From Maratus speciosus (lineage: Eukaryota > Arthropoda > Arachnida > Araneae > Salticidae), in the NCBI GenBank assembly GCA_963932465.1, contig OZ010788.1, positions 675,636,484 through 675,700,483 on the forward strand: a stretch of DNA of 64,000 nucleotides, read 5' to 3'. The notes below the pieces were generated by a model, which saw only the letters and a list, made by a program, of their open reading frames with translations, had not been told where the DNA came from and made no database searches. Of the stretch, positions 22,690-34,748 are shown piece after piece (the stretch's first letter is position 1; each line of letters opens with the position of its first letter). The position numbers and the translations under genes are program-made.

Positions 22690-23312
22690 ATCGAATGCTT
22701 TTTTATGGAAGATAGGAAGAAAAGTTTGTCACGTGAATCTACGCTAATACCGTGCGCGTATCTTTGTAATCTCAAAAACTGGAAAATCACAGGGTTCAGG
22801 GCTACGAAATTTGGCACACAAATTGCTGGTAGGGAGCCCATGAACGACTGGGGTAAAAAATTTGGTAATTTTGAATAGATTTTTTTTTATTTTATGTTTT
22901 TGACGAATTTTTGCCTTTTTATGTTCAACCCGTAATCGCGCGAGTTCTAACCAGTTCTAAATGTTTACTGCAATGTGAGATATACATATTACGTACGCCA
23001 CGCTGCAATACTAAGAAGCTGTAGCGAGTCTTACGATCATTCTTTTATCTCGCATGCAAATAATTAGAGATTATTGAATTGCGCTTAATTATTACGTTTT
23101 AAAAAAATAAAGAAAAACATTTTATCACAAACATCTACAAAACTTTTTATTCTATTTATTCCCTTATTTCAAAGATATCGCTTTATCGTCTGCTGCCATA
23201 GGAACATGATAAATTAAATTTCATTTAAAAAAATGCACAGTCATAGAAAAATAGTTTTCTATATCGAATAGTTATTGAACCCTCCCGTGCGTAGAACGGG
23301 TTAAACAGCTAG
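22690..23312 (+). mobile_element. Helitron-type 3' end
   Basis: At 23284-23300 CCCGT GCGTAGA ACGGG forms a perfect 5-bp hairpin, followed eight bases later by CTAG (23309-23312) and then T. This is the layout of Helitron 3' termini (hairpin, CTRR, insertion before T). The left boundary given here is arbitrary because no TC-start was recognised. No Rep/helicase coding sequence is present. Confidence 0.45.
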
Positions 23313-23705
23313 TTTTACTTTAAAATTTCATCCCCTCTAACGTTATGAAGGAAAGATCAAAAGACGTTTATAGTGAGCCGTTAATAAATTTTCCCTTTTA
23401 TTTTTAACACCTTTCTAAAGGAAATAAGTCTTTCTGTCCGAAATTGTGTTCCATTTTTCTCTGTTTGTTTGAGATCGTTTCGGTAAAGTGTTCGTGTACT
23501 TTGTTTTTTTTTTCTGTTATTGGACGGACATTTGCTTTTGAGAAACGCGATCTATTTGGAGTGGATTAGTCCAGTTCTTTGGTGATGACGCATTCAATGA
23601 AGACTGAAAAAAAATTGTCATTTCCGCTTTCATCCAGAGACGAATGATATGCGAGGTGGAAACTACGAGGAGGAACGTACAGTATTGGACTAGAGAAAAT
23701 ACTAA
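23313..23705. other. No gene recognised
   Basis: Flank of the Tigger MITE. 23370-23510 resembles 3760-3960, so it is probably an old dispersed repeat. Confidence 0.4.
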
Positions 23706-23707
23706 TA

Positions 23708-24402
23708 CAGTAGAGCGCCGATAATCCGAACAGGTCGGGACCGACCCTAGTTCGGATAAATGGACAGACAATTTAAGAGCTGTTCCTGACTATACTAAAA
23801 CTTTCGCCTCTTTTCTAAGCTTAGGACTGGCAGCGCCAGTTAGTGCTGGCATGTTTAATTTTTTGTTTAAATTTTTATCATTATTTTATTATTATTATTA
23901 TTATTATTTTCTGAACTCCAGAGATTGTAAGCAAAAAAGCTTTTGATTGTTGCTTGCTTCAACGAAGACATTCTTTCCAATGCTGCCCTATCTCGAATTC
24001 TTCTTAAATATGTTAGTTGAATAGGATCAACGTTCTTCTGCCGTTCGAGCCATTTTATAGCTGTTTCCAAACATGCAAAGGTTTCGTTATGGGATGGACT
24101 TGGGTCATTTTCAAAGCATTCATTTTCATTTTCTTCAATTTTTTTTTTCATCATGAATCTCATCATCATTTAAAATCTGATAAATAGGGTCATGCACTTC
24201 ACTATTTAATCACTCGTTAATTTCATTTTCTTTATAGTTTAGGATTCTTTCCATCCCCTTTATTGTTTTACATTCCTAATTTTCTCATCTACTATCAGTT
24301 TTTTCTTTATTTAAAATTTTATTAAAAGCGAATGGATAATTGGGAGTTCGGTTAAAAATAATTTTGGAAGAAATAGGCTGTTCGAATAACTGGAAGTTCG
24401 AT

Positions 24403-24438
<36 letters not shown>

Positions 24439-24494
24439 AGAGAGAGAAATAGGATGTTCGGATAATTGGAGTTTCGATAATCGGTGCTCTACTG
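23708..24494 (-). mobile_element. Short Tigger/pogo derivative
   Basis: Ends CAGTAGAGCGCCGATAATCC and CGATAATCGGTGCTCTACTG are inverted and flanked by TA. It keeps only the 3' end of a transposase gene, in antisense. T-runs interrupt the right end. Confidence 0.85.
23867..24169 (-). pseudogene. C-terminal remnant of a Tigger transposase
   Basis: The frame contains a helical segment (ETAIKWLERQKNVDP), LRRIRDRAALERM, and then QATIKSFF at 23933-23956. This order is typical of the C-terminus of pogo/Tigger transposases, downstream of the catalytic core. The final motif fits a PCNA-interacting PIP box (Q-x-x-I-x-x-F-F). No HTH or catalytic residues remain. The trailing run of Asn is an ATT/AAT microsatellite read through. 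Confidence 0.75.
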
Positions 24495-24941
24495 TACGTT
24501 GCTACCATCCGAAAACCTTTTTCTATAGAAATCAAATGTGCCAGGATTCTGAAAACGGTTCTTTATCTTTAAATACGTTTTAAACAAATTTATTTTCGAA
24601 ATTTAAAGAAGCGTTTTTAAAAACAAAGTCTCTTTTGCAGCCACTGATTTTCGAAAACATTTTCGAGTCATTTTTTATCGTGTATTAATCCGTTTTATCC
24701 AACCGGAATATCGGTTTCCAGCATGCTATATATTGTCAATTAAATCATTTTCAGCTATGTAAACTGAATTTTTCTATACAAGAGTAACAAAATAATACCA
24801 ATCTCAATGTAAACGCTGTTAATTGATCACGTTTGTTTGTAAAATATGTTTGTTGGACAGGAAAATGCAAACTTGAGAATGAACAGCATCTGAAAAAGCT
24901 ACGTCAGGGATTGAGAAAACGGATGAATATACTCTGAAAAA
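24495..24941. other. No gene recognised
   Basis: Spacer between the Tigger derivative and the hAT-like element; no feature supported. Confidence 0.5.
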
Positions 24942-25698
24942 CAGTGGCGTATCTAGACTTATCGTTTCGGAGGGGGCTGATATACAGTAAAATTTTCTAA
25001 GAGGGAATCAGAAGAAACGGGGAAAATTCCGCTTTAAAGAGGTCTTTATCACAGCAGGTAACGCATCTATTATACAATTAAACCTGCTAAGATCGCACGG
25101 GTTTGGAAAATTTTTCGTTTTAGGCATGTTTTTGTCTTTGCAAATAGGATTATGCCGCATATTTTTAAAACGGAATACTAAAAATTATCGACTCATCTCA
25201 ATAAATAGTATTTAAAACCGGAGTAAACAGCAAATTTAAAATTATTTAAGAGCGTTCCAAAAAGTTACACATCCTTAATCTTTTTTATAAATATTTTCTA
25301 ATACTAAGGAAATAAAATAAAACATCACAGTGCTGTAACGAGTTGAATAATAAGTCTAGTCTGTAACATAACAAGCATTTACATCAATAACAAAAAAAAT
25401 GTTTCAAGTTTTTGCAGTTCATACTGAGAAGATGCCTATGCATTATCTTAAATCACAGATTTTCAACTGATAAATAGCAAATGTAAGCCATTTATGAATG
25501 TTTTTTAAACTAATTAAAATTAATAATGCACTTTTAATCACCACATATCTCGCTTTACATAATAAAACGTGTGTAAAGAGAACCTTTGTAAATGGATACG
25601 TGGCTGAAATGGCCATTTCGTGGTCTCTGCGAAAAAACACACTTTCTAAGATAAAACCTGTCTTAAACGAAATATTTCTCTGCTTGAATACGCCACTG
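24942..25698. mobile_element. hAT-like MITE with CAGTGGCGTA ends
   Basis: Terminal CAGTGGCGTA and TACGCCACTG are perfect inverted repeats of a widespread hAT type. Flanks CTGAAAAA (24934-24941) and CTAAAAAC (25699-25706) match at 6 of 8 bases. There is no transposase. The two overlapping open frames near 25500-25640 lack any domain. Confidence 0.75.
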
Positions 25699-25704
25699 CT
25701 AAAA

Positions 25705-26035
25705 ACTAGACTGGTACGTTTTCGAAAGCCAAAGAAATCTTGTTTTTATAAATATTTCTTTAAATTTCGAAAATACTGATGAATACTGATCAAATACTGT
25801 TGAAATACTGATGAATTCTGATTAATACACTTCACGAACTACCCTGAAACGTTTTTGAAAGCCAAAGAAATCTTGTTTTTATAAATATTTCTTTAAATTT
25901 CAAAAATACTGATGAATACTGATGAAATACTGATGAATTCGGATTAATACACTCTACAAACTACCCTGGAATGTTTTTGAAAGCCAAAGAAACCTTGTTT
26001 TTATAAATATTTCTTTAAATTTCGAAAATAAACTG
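25705..26035. repeat. Three-copy ~122-133 bp tandem repeat
   Basis: GAAAGCCAAAGAAA recurs at about 25725, 25857 and 25979, followed each time by TTGTTTTTATAAATATTTC. Between these are small ATACTGATGA sub-repeats. The first unit abuts the hAT-like MITE. Confidence 0.8.
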
Positions 26036-26104
26036 GTGTTCGAATTTTTTAAAGATAAAGAACATTTTTTCGGAGTAGTGGATAACTCGGAAATAGTTAT
26101 TGTA

Positions 26105-26357
26105 CACTGTAAAAAAAAAAAAAAAAAAAAAAGGACTAAAAAACGGAGATTCTACTGGCAATCTAGACGCCTGTACTATTTCCGTTCTTTTACGTAAATT
26201 TTTCCCCATAAATTACAGAAAATTTTCCGTTTTTAATCAGAAAAACGGAAAATTTTCTGTAATTTATGGAGAAAAATTTTCGTAAAAATACAGAAATAGA
26301 ACTGGCGTCTAGATTGCCAGTAGAATCTCCGTTTTTTAGTCCAGTTTTTTTACAGTG
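26105..26357. mobile_element. Palindromic Tc1/mariner-type MITE
   Basis: An almost perfect 253-bp hairpin. It starts CACTGTAAAAAA and ends TTTTTTTACAGTG, flanked by TA on both sides. The arms share ACGGAGATTCTACTGGCAAT and its complement, with the fold centre near 26235. Confidence 0.85.
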
Positions 26358-26878
26358 TATAGTTTTGTTTGGGATTATATTGCATTTTCCTGGATTATGA
26401 AAGATTTGTCTTTTTTTACGGCGTATAAATATACATTTAAGTAATCCCAGAGATTTAAAAAAAAAAAAAAAGCTTCGGAAATGTTCCCAAAAATACACAT
26501 TATTTTCGCTTGTTCAATTTGTTCCAAAACTATCCGCGGATTAAAAAAAAAAAAAAAAGCATACCTTATTCACGAAAAGCAAAATGACTTCAAACCCATG
26601 TAATTTCAATTTCCTGATCCTTTTTTCAGTCGAGAATGGAAACGCGCTTTTCGTTTTCTTTTCACCTTCTGATGTGTCTGCGTGTATTTTTACACGTTTG
26701 ACGTCACTGGCGAACGGAACGGTTACGATTTAAAACTTGCCTTGTGCCATGCTTGAGTCAGGAAAACAACATTGAGTTGTTTTTATTCAAAAACATATTT
26801 TTAACTATGAAAAGATGATTAATAAATTCATATTCAAAAGATTTTAAATTATGGCCAACCTTCATTTTTACAGAAAAC
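26358..26878. other. No gene recognised
   Basis: Two A-runs (about 26457-26471 and 26544-26558) and otherwise featureless sequence. Confidence 0.5.
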
Positions 26879-27520
26879 AGATTCAATCACCGGGTCGATC
26901 ATCCGATTTGACCCGAACTGCGGGTCACATCGGGTCGGAAGGGTGCTCATTTTGTTCATTGCAGATCGAGTTTGGGTCGGATTGACTTTAAATGTTTTGG
27001 GTTCGAGTCGGGCTCGGGCTAGACTGTGCTTCCTTTAGATCGGGTTCGGTTTGACCCGATTTTTCAAAATTACATGAAACAGATTCAATCACCGAGTAGA
27101 TCAACCGATTTGACCCGAACTGCGGATCAGGTCGGGTCGGGTGGGTGCTCATTTTGTTCATTGCAGATCGAGTTTGGGTAGGCCCCACTTCAAATGTTTT
27201 GGATTCGAGTCGGGCTCGGGTTAGACTTTGCCTCCTTTAGATTGGGTTCGGTTTGATCCGATTTTTCAAAATAAAGATCTGAATATTTTTCTAATGAAAA
27301 AAACATTACATATTTGAATATTAAAGAGTGTATAGGTGTTCATTTTTATATAAAAAATATATAATTGATATTAGAGATAGAGTTGTCTCGATTGTCTCAT
27401 TGAAATGTGGATTCATTTTCTTTCACTTCGGATTCAGGTTGACTTTAAGCAGCATTTTCAGGCTTGGGTCGGGTACAACCTGACCCGTCCAGGACTTTCA
27501 TGAACAGCTCATCCCTCTAA
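26879..27520. mobile_element. hAT-like remnant with tandem CGGGTCGGGT-rich units
   Basis: Two direct ~200-bp units (26879-27078 and 27079-27280) share CAGATTCAATCACCG, TTTGACCCGAACTGCGG and GGTTCGGTTTGA. The right side ends GACCCGTCCAGG ... CATCCCTCTA, resembling the GGGTC-rich ends of another hAT group. No matching left end or duplication was identified. Confidence 0.5.
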
Positions 27521-28361
27521 TTAGCTTTCGAGAGACAGAGAAATTTGATTTTTCGGCGACCTAAGGAAGCCGTCTACTATACTCGTTCTCATCCGCAGAA
27601 AAGTAAATCTTAGGCCAATGTCAGACGGGCGTCTTTTTGCCTGCTTTTTTACTTACGTATTATCCATTCACAATGCTATTCACATTGGCCTTAGAATATA
27701 GCAGAAAAAGCTGTATAAAATTTTATTATACGTAACGTTAGTTTAGTTTAGGTTTAGATATGAATAAAATTTTTACTGTTACAAATGGAATGATTTTTTA
27801 CACTGTTTAAAAATATGCCGCAAGCTGTCCCAGTTTTTGAACCGGTTTTAGAGAAAACAGTTGCATAAGGGGCTGTGCATATATAACGTTATCACTCTAG
27901 GGGGGAGGGGGGGATCTGGCGCATGATATCGTAAGATATCTCCAGGGAAGGGGGAGTTGTCTTTTGATATCGTTATGATTTTTGATCCAACCAAAATCTT
28001 CTCTTTTTATTTGTAATTTCTCCTTTTATTTTTAATTTTTACTTTATATCAAAATTTTCTTTTATAATTTGTAACTTGTTCGTTATATCAAAAAAGTCTG
28101 CAATCTTTTTTAGTCTGTTATCTATTTTTATGAAAATACAATGTAATTATCAAAATTATTAAGTAATTATAAAATTATTTAATTCCAAAATATGGAATAC
28201 CTCAACGTCTGGCATTATTATTCTTTTGTCATGTGTGTATCATATAAAGCCCGCTGTTCGAGAAACCATATGCGAAGTATGTTTGAAAGGATACTTGTGT
28301 TTACCAGTAAAGAAAACCGAAAGAAGGATGTGCACTTTGGTTTTTTTTTTGATAAAAAGTT
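27521..28361. other. No gene recognised
   Basis: Contains a G-rich stretch at about 27898-27913 beside two GATATC-containing motifs. No coding support. Confidence 0.5.
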
Positions 28362-28408
28362 CTGCCTCCCCCCACCCCCCACACACACACCACCACCACC
28401 ACCACAAA
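28362..28408. repeat. C / CA / CAC compound microsatellite
   Basis: C-runs, then (CA)n, then (CAC)n in tandem. The open frames over it are microsatellite translations. Confidence 0.95.
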
Positions 28409-29858
<1,450 letters not shown>

Positions 29859-30065
29859 TCCATATATAACCATTAATTAAACATTACCGACCATCATCAA
29901 AAACTGCAATATTGTGAATGATTGACTACACGCCATAAACCAACAATATAGAACTGTATGTGTAAAATAAAGTACCGTATACCTAATTACAAGAATTAAC
30001 ATGGAAGAAAAAAAAGAAGAATATGGATTACGAAAAAATTGAAAAACTTATATATTGAATTACGT
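29859..30065 (-). repeat. Inverted partial copy of the pseudo-LTR
   Basis: Largely the reverse complement of about 30290-30505. For example ACTGCAATATTGTGAATGAT here corresponds to ATCATTCACAATATTGCAGT-like sequence there. The two are separated by about 225 bp, so the pair can form a long hairpin. Confidence 0.75.
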
Positions 30066-30139
30066 TTTCAAGAGTACAGAAATCAATGATTTAATTTATA
30101 GCAATAGAAATCTTAAATAATTAATGGGTTGTAGTTTTT

Positions 30140-30505
30140 TTTCCATTTCATGCCATCTGATAATGTTCTGTATTCATCTTGAAACTAATATTTTGATTAT
30201 ATTGGTTGTTTGAGTACAGGGGAAAAAAAAAAAATTCAGCTTATAGCTTTTTTTCCCCACAGAAAACAACCGATTTGCATTGAATTCTGTACTCTTGAAA
30301 ACGTAATTCAATATATAAGTTTTTCAATTTTTTCGGAATCCATATTCTTCTTTTTTTTCTTCCATGTTAATTCTTGTAACTAGGTATACGGTACTTTATT
30401 TTACACATGCAGTTCTACATTGTTGGTTTATAGTGTAGTCAATCATTCACAATATTGCAGTTTTTGATGATGGTCGGTAATGTTTAATTAATGGTTATAT
30501 ATTAG
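30140..30505 (+). repeat. Left pseudo-LTR
   Basis: Direct repeat of 34395-34748. Shared blocks include GAAAACGTAATTCAATATAT, TGGTTGTTTG and TGTTTAATTAATGGTTATAT. I looked for a hammerhead ribozyme core, common in these repeats, and found only a non-matching CTGATAA...GAAA. Confidence 0.75.
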
Positions 30506-30714
30506 CATTCAAATTATTATGCTGCATTTGCGCATGTAATTATGAATGTAAGCTTTTTATGATGTTTTTTATTATATCTTTTCATTTTGAATGAAAATTC
30601 ATTTTGAAATATTTTGTCCTTAATATTCGTATCTTATATATATTTATATATACCTAGGCAGCTAATTGTATTAGCAATCTTTTATATCCAGCAATCCATA
30701 GCAATCTTAGCAAT

Positions 30715-30734
30715 CCACACACACACACACACAC

Positions 30735-30782
<48 letters not shown>
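30715..30782. repeat. (CA)n-(TA)n compound microsatellite
   Basis: CA repeats (30717-30735) followed by TA repeats, directly upstream of the first retroelement frame, where the N-terminal nuclease would be expected. Confidence 0.95.
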
Positions 30783-30784
<2 letters not shown>

Positions 30785-30815
30785 AATTCTAAAAAATAAA
30801 TCAGAACGTCTTTAT

Positions 30816-31199
30816 ATGGAATCATCATATATGAAATATTACAACACAATTTATCCTTATGGACTTAACAGTGAAGTATTTAACAGACCTGTCAAAGTCT
30901 TCGCATCTATAAATAACAATATTGATTATTCTCCAATTTATCCTACTCTTAATCATAATTTAAATTGTAAAACAACACGTAACAAACATGGAAAGGGTTC
31001 ATCATCAGTTGTAGTTTCCAAAAAATCTATCACTAAACAAATAAATGATCTTCAAAGTAAAAATTTAGAGAATTATAAGTGGTTGTTAATTCGAAAAAAC
31101 ATCTTTGCTATTAAAAAGAAACAGATTGTACAACATTTAAATGTATTTCTAAGTAAATCTTTAAACATTTCTCTGATATTTATTTTGACCTCATTATGA
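30816..31199 (+). pseudogene. N-terminal part of the Penelope-like ORF
   Basis: The frame is open upstream of its ATG as far as the microsatellite (ERLYMESSYMKYYNTIYPYGL then N). The YPYGLN motif is the conserved segment I associate with the end of GIY-YIG nuclease domains in these elements. The catalytic GIY-YIG motifs that should precede it are not present. A basic region follows (TTRNKHGKG) and the frame ends at 31199 by frameshift, the homologous reading continuing in other frames toward 31323. Recognition is from motif memory, not alignment. Confidence 0.55.
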
Positions 31200-31322
31200 C
31201 TAGGGTTAATCTTTTAAATATTAATTTACAAAAAAAACATAAAATTCAAAACATGAATACTCAAATGATAATTACTTTTTCAAATCACATATTTAATAAA
31301 ATTAATATCAATTCTATAATTA

Positions 31323-32905
31323 ATGATAAAAATTGTTTTTTTTCCCATTAATAATCTTCATATATCAAAAACCTTTAAATATCCGAATACAAATGGTAGA
31401 AAGATTTTTAACTACAATACATTTTCAAAACATACATCTGCTGCAAGTACTTTTCCGTGTAAATGCAATGACCCCACTCTAAAAAAATACATAAACAATG
31501 ATCATGGACATATAATCACTGGAAATCTTGATATTGTTAATGATTTTAAATTGAAACAACTAATGGGTTATGGTACTAAATATAGACTTCCATCTAAATT
31601 TAATGTTAAATCTATTATCAAACAGTTTACATATGATACTGATATTTTTATTTATAAAATTTCAATCTCTTATAATAAGCCTATTGAATATTTAAATCAA
31701 TGGAAAATATTAGTAATTGAAAAATTAACTATGGCTTTAAAAAATAATATTGCTGATTTGGTTTCTATTAATACAAAGCATTTTTTCCAACAAATTACTA
31801 AATTACAAAAAAACTACGTTATTACATATGTAGACAAATCTCCTAATAATTATGCTATTATATGTAAATCGTATTATCACCAACTTCTTACAAATTGTAT
31901 TTCATCTAATAAGTCATTTCAAAAAACTAATGAAAATGTAATTGTAAATAATCGTAAAATTCGAAGTTATTATAAACTATTAAATATTTTATCTACTAAC
32001 TTTAATTATCCATATTTAGTTCTTATTCCCAAATTTCATAAAACTCCAATTAAATTTAGGACTGTAACTATTGGTTGCAATACATATAATAATAAAGCCA
32101 ATAAACTTCTCTTAAAAATTCTTAATCAATTATATGTACTTACTACAAACAATGATAATACACATTGTATAAAAAATAGCTATCAACTTGTCAATATTTT
32201 AAAAATCTTCATTGTGTATATAATATAACGACATATGACTTCAAAGATTTTAATAATATAGACCTATTAGATTTACATAAAATTATAAATGCATTATTTA
32301 AAAAGCATTATAAAAAACTGGAATTACCATCTAATGCATATTTTAAATCTTTAACAAACTTCATTATCTATAATAATTATATATTGCAAGATAACACTTT
32401 ATATTTACAGCATGTCGGTATACCACAAGGCGGTTGTACATCCAGTTTACTATCAGACTTATACTTATATCATTATGAACGTACTTTTACTAATAATAAT
32501 CTACATTTATATCGTTATATTAATGACATAATTTTAATTGAAACTGATCAATCTGTAATTACTCAATTTCCAGTAGATTATCCCACTAATTTGGAATTAA
32601 CGGAAAACCTTTTATCTAACAATACTATTAACTTCTTAGATCTTAAAATTACAATAAAAGACAACAAAACAATCACAGATTTATATGACAAACGTAAAGA
32701 ATTTAAATTCAAAGTTAATACATTTACAAATTTTAAATCTTGTCTACATCATTCTGTATTTCGAAATATAATACTTAATCATTTATATAGAATAAAATGT
32801 TTATGTTCTTCTCCTCTAATTAACAATAATATTAAAAAACTAATTTATGATGCATTAAATCATGGTTTTCCAAAAAAATTCATATATTCAATAATATACA
32901 ATTAG
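31323..32905 (+). pseudogene. Penelope-type reverse transcriptase pseudogene
   Basis: Reverse transcriptases of this group copy the element's RNA at a nicked target. The frame 31323-32228 carries a C-x-C...H-x-H zinc-binding-like segment (PCKCNDP, then DHGHIITGNL), then YVDKSPNNYAIICKSYY and LIPKFHKTPIKFR, typical of the RT fingers. A frameshift near 32215 leads into TTYDFKDF (motif A Asp present) at 32229. From 32384 come GIPQGGCTSSLLSDLYLYHY (motif B) and motif C as YIND at 32516-32527, where the usual Y-x-D-D has its first Asp changed to Asn. The thumb continues to 32905. Frameshift plus a lost catalytic Asp make it inactive. No GIY-YIG follows. Confidence 0.8.
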
Positions 32906-34394
32906 TACTTTACTTACATGATCTTTTAAAACAAATTAACACATGCGTAAACAAAATTACAAAAAAATATATAAAATAAAAAAATATCTAAAAAAAATTA
33001 AAAATTGTAAAATAATATAAAAAAATTATTATAGGTTGGATGGGTGGGTAGATGTTAGAGTACGGAGGAGGATGGTGTTGTCTGGATAATACGCAATGGT
33101 TAATTTTTAAAAAAATGGGGCTTTTGTATTATTACTATATTTTTTATACGTATTTTATAATAATGTTGATTTGATATTTTATATGTAATTAGTGACTTTC
33201 ATTAATATTATATTTAGCTTAATTAAAGTTTTATCTTATTTACAATCATTTGTTATTAAATTTTAATTTACTAAGGACAATATCATATTAATTACTAATA
33301 GTATGCCATTTTTATAGTGATTGATATACATATAAGTATATTTAATATAAATAAAGTTATACTGTATGTATTAAAATTGGGTAATTATTTTTATTATTAT
33401 TCCTCTATTCTTTTTAATATTGATCTATTTTCACTTTGTGTTATAAAATTTATTATCGGTTTTATGTGTTTGAATGTCCCACATTCATACTTTTAGGATT
33501 TTTATGGCTGTATTAAAATAATCCACACACTTTATTTGAGTTTTTTAGGTAATGGGAATTTAAGTATCTGATAATCTTCTATATACTTCCATATGTTTTT
33601 TATTTCCTGTTCATTTTATAATTATCTTATATATAATAGTTATTATTAACGATTTTTATATGATTTTTAATATATATTTATATTAATTATTATTGAATTT
33701 ATTTTGTTTTATAGCATATAGCTATATGCTATATATTATCAATGTTATAGAATTATTTAAATTCTTAGTGTAGTTTAAATGAGTAAGATAATAGAATATT
33801 TTGTATGCTTTTTTTAAAAATTTTATTAAAAATAATTTTTAAAAAAATATATAGTGTGGTTTATATTAGGTTTATAATTATCTATATATAAGGATTTGTT
33901 TGGTTTTGCTGTTAATAAAATTTTTTACATTCTAAGGCTTTCAATTGTTCATCTTGTGACATTTGAATAATAAAAATACTACTAGATGGCAGCACCAAAA
34001 TTTGTCTTTTGACGATAAGTTATAAATTTTGTCTTTTGTAGCTCCTTTTCAGTTATAATTTCCTACACCAGGTGGGATTTTTTAGCTAAATTTTGACGAT
34101 ATTGTTAAATAGTAATTAATTAATTTAATAGTGCATTTTAGTTATTTTAAATAATGTAATTACTTTCTATTTATTTTATTTTATATTATATTAATTCCAT
34201 TTACCATGGTATTTCAAAATGTATTGACTGCATCCTTTGGTATCAATTACTGTGATTTCTTAACTGTTTTATTCACCTTAATCTTTACGATATTTTGGTA
34301 GCCATGTGCGCGTGGATATATTGAAAAATACTGAAATATTAATCGGTCTGTTGTGTATTATTTCTATTTTATATCCTATAAATATTTAAACAGG
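32906..34394. other. 3' non-coding part of the Penelope-like element
   Basis: Extremely AT-rich, with one oddly G-rich patch (GGATGGGTGGGTAGATG near 33040). No recognisable domain or secondary insertion. Confidence 0.5.
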
Positions 34395-34748
34395 TTTTAT
34401 TGATTTTTCCATTTCATATTATTTGTTTCTATTCTGTTTTCATTTTTAATCTATTCACTTGATTATAATGGTTGTTTGGGCACAGAGAAAAATAATTTTT
34501 AGATTTAGCTTCTTTTTCTCACAGAAAACGACCATATTGCTTATATCATTGAATTCTGTGCCCTTGAAAACGTAATTCAATATATAAGCTTTTCCATTAT
34601 TTGTCGGTGTCCACTTTCTTATTTTTTCTTCCATAATAATTCTTATAATAAATTATTTGGCACTTTTTTTATACTTACAGATTTAATTCATAATATTACG
34701 GTTTTTGATGGTGGTAGGTTATGTTTAATTAATGGTTATATATATATA
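34395..34748 (+). repeat. Right pseudo-LTR
   Basis: Direct repeat of 30140-30505 ending in ATGGTTATATATATAT, diverged by many substitutions. The satellite beginning at 34747 follows without a gap. Confidence 0.75.

Larger units (their letters stand above)
29859..34748 (+). mobile_element. Penelope-like retroelement, probably Naiad-type, degenerate
   Basis: Frames at 30816-32905 encode a Penelope-type reverse transcriptase. The coding part is flanked by direct repeats (about 30140-30505 and 34395-34748, pseudo-LTRs), and a partial inverted copy of the same sequence lies outside the left one (29859-30065). That arrangement is characteristic of Penelope-like elements. A YPYGLN segment and a C-x-C...H-x-H segment precede the RT, and no GIY-YIG nuclease follows it. 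This fits the Naiad clade, where the nuclease is N-terminal. Frameshifts, a catalytic substitution and a microsatellite where the nuclease should be show it is dead. Confidence 0.75.

Noticed and set aside
30140..30240. Hammerhead ribozyme in the left pseudo-LTR
   Set aside because: CTGATAA followed by GAAAC is close to the core, but the required CTGANGA is broken, no stem II forms between them, and the right pseudo-LTR does not preserve it.
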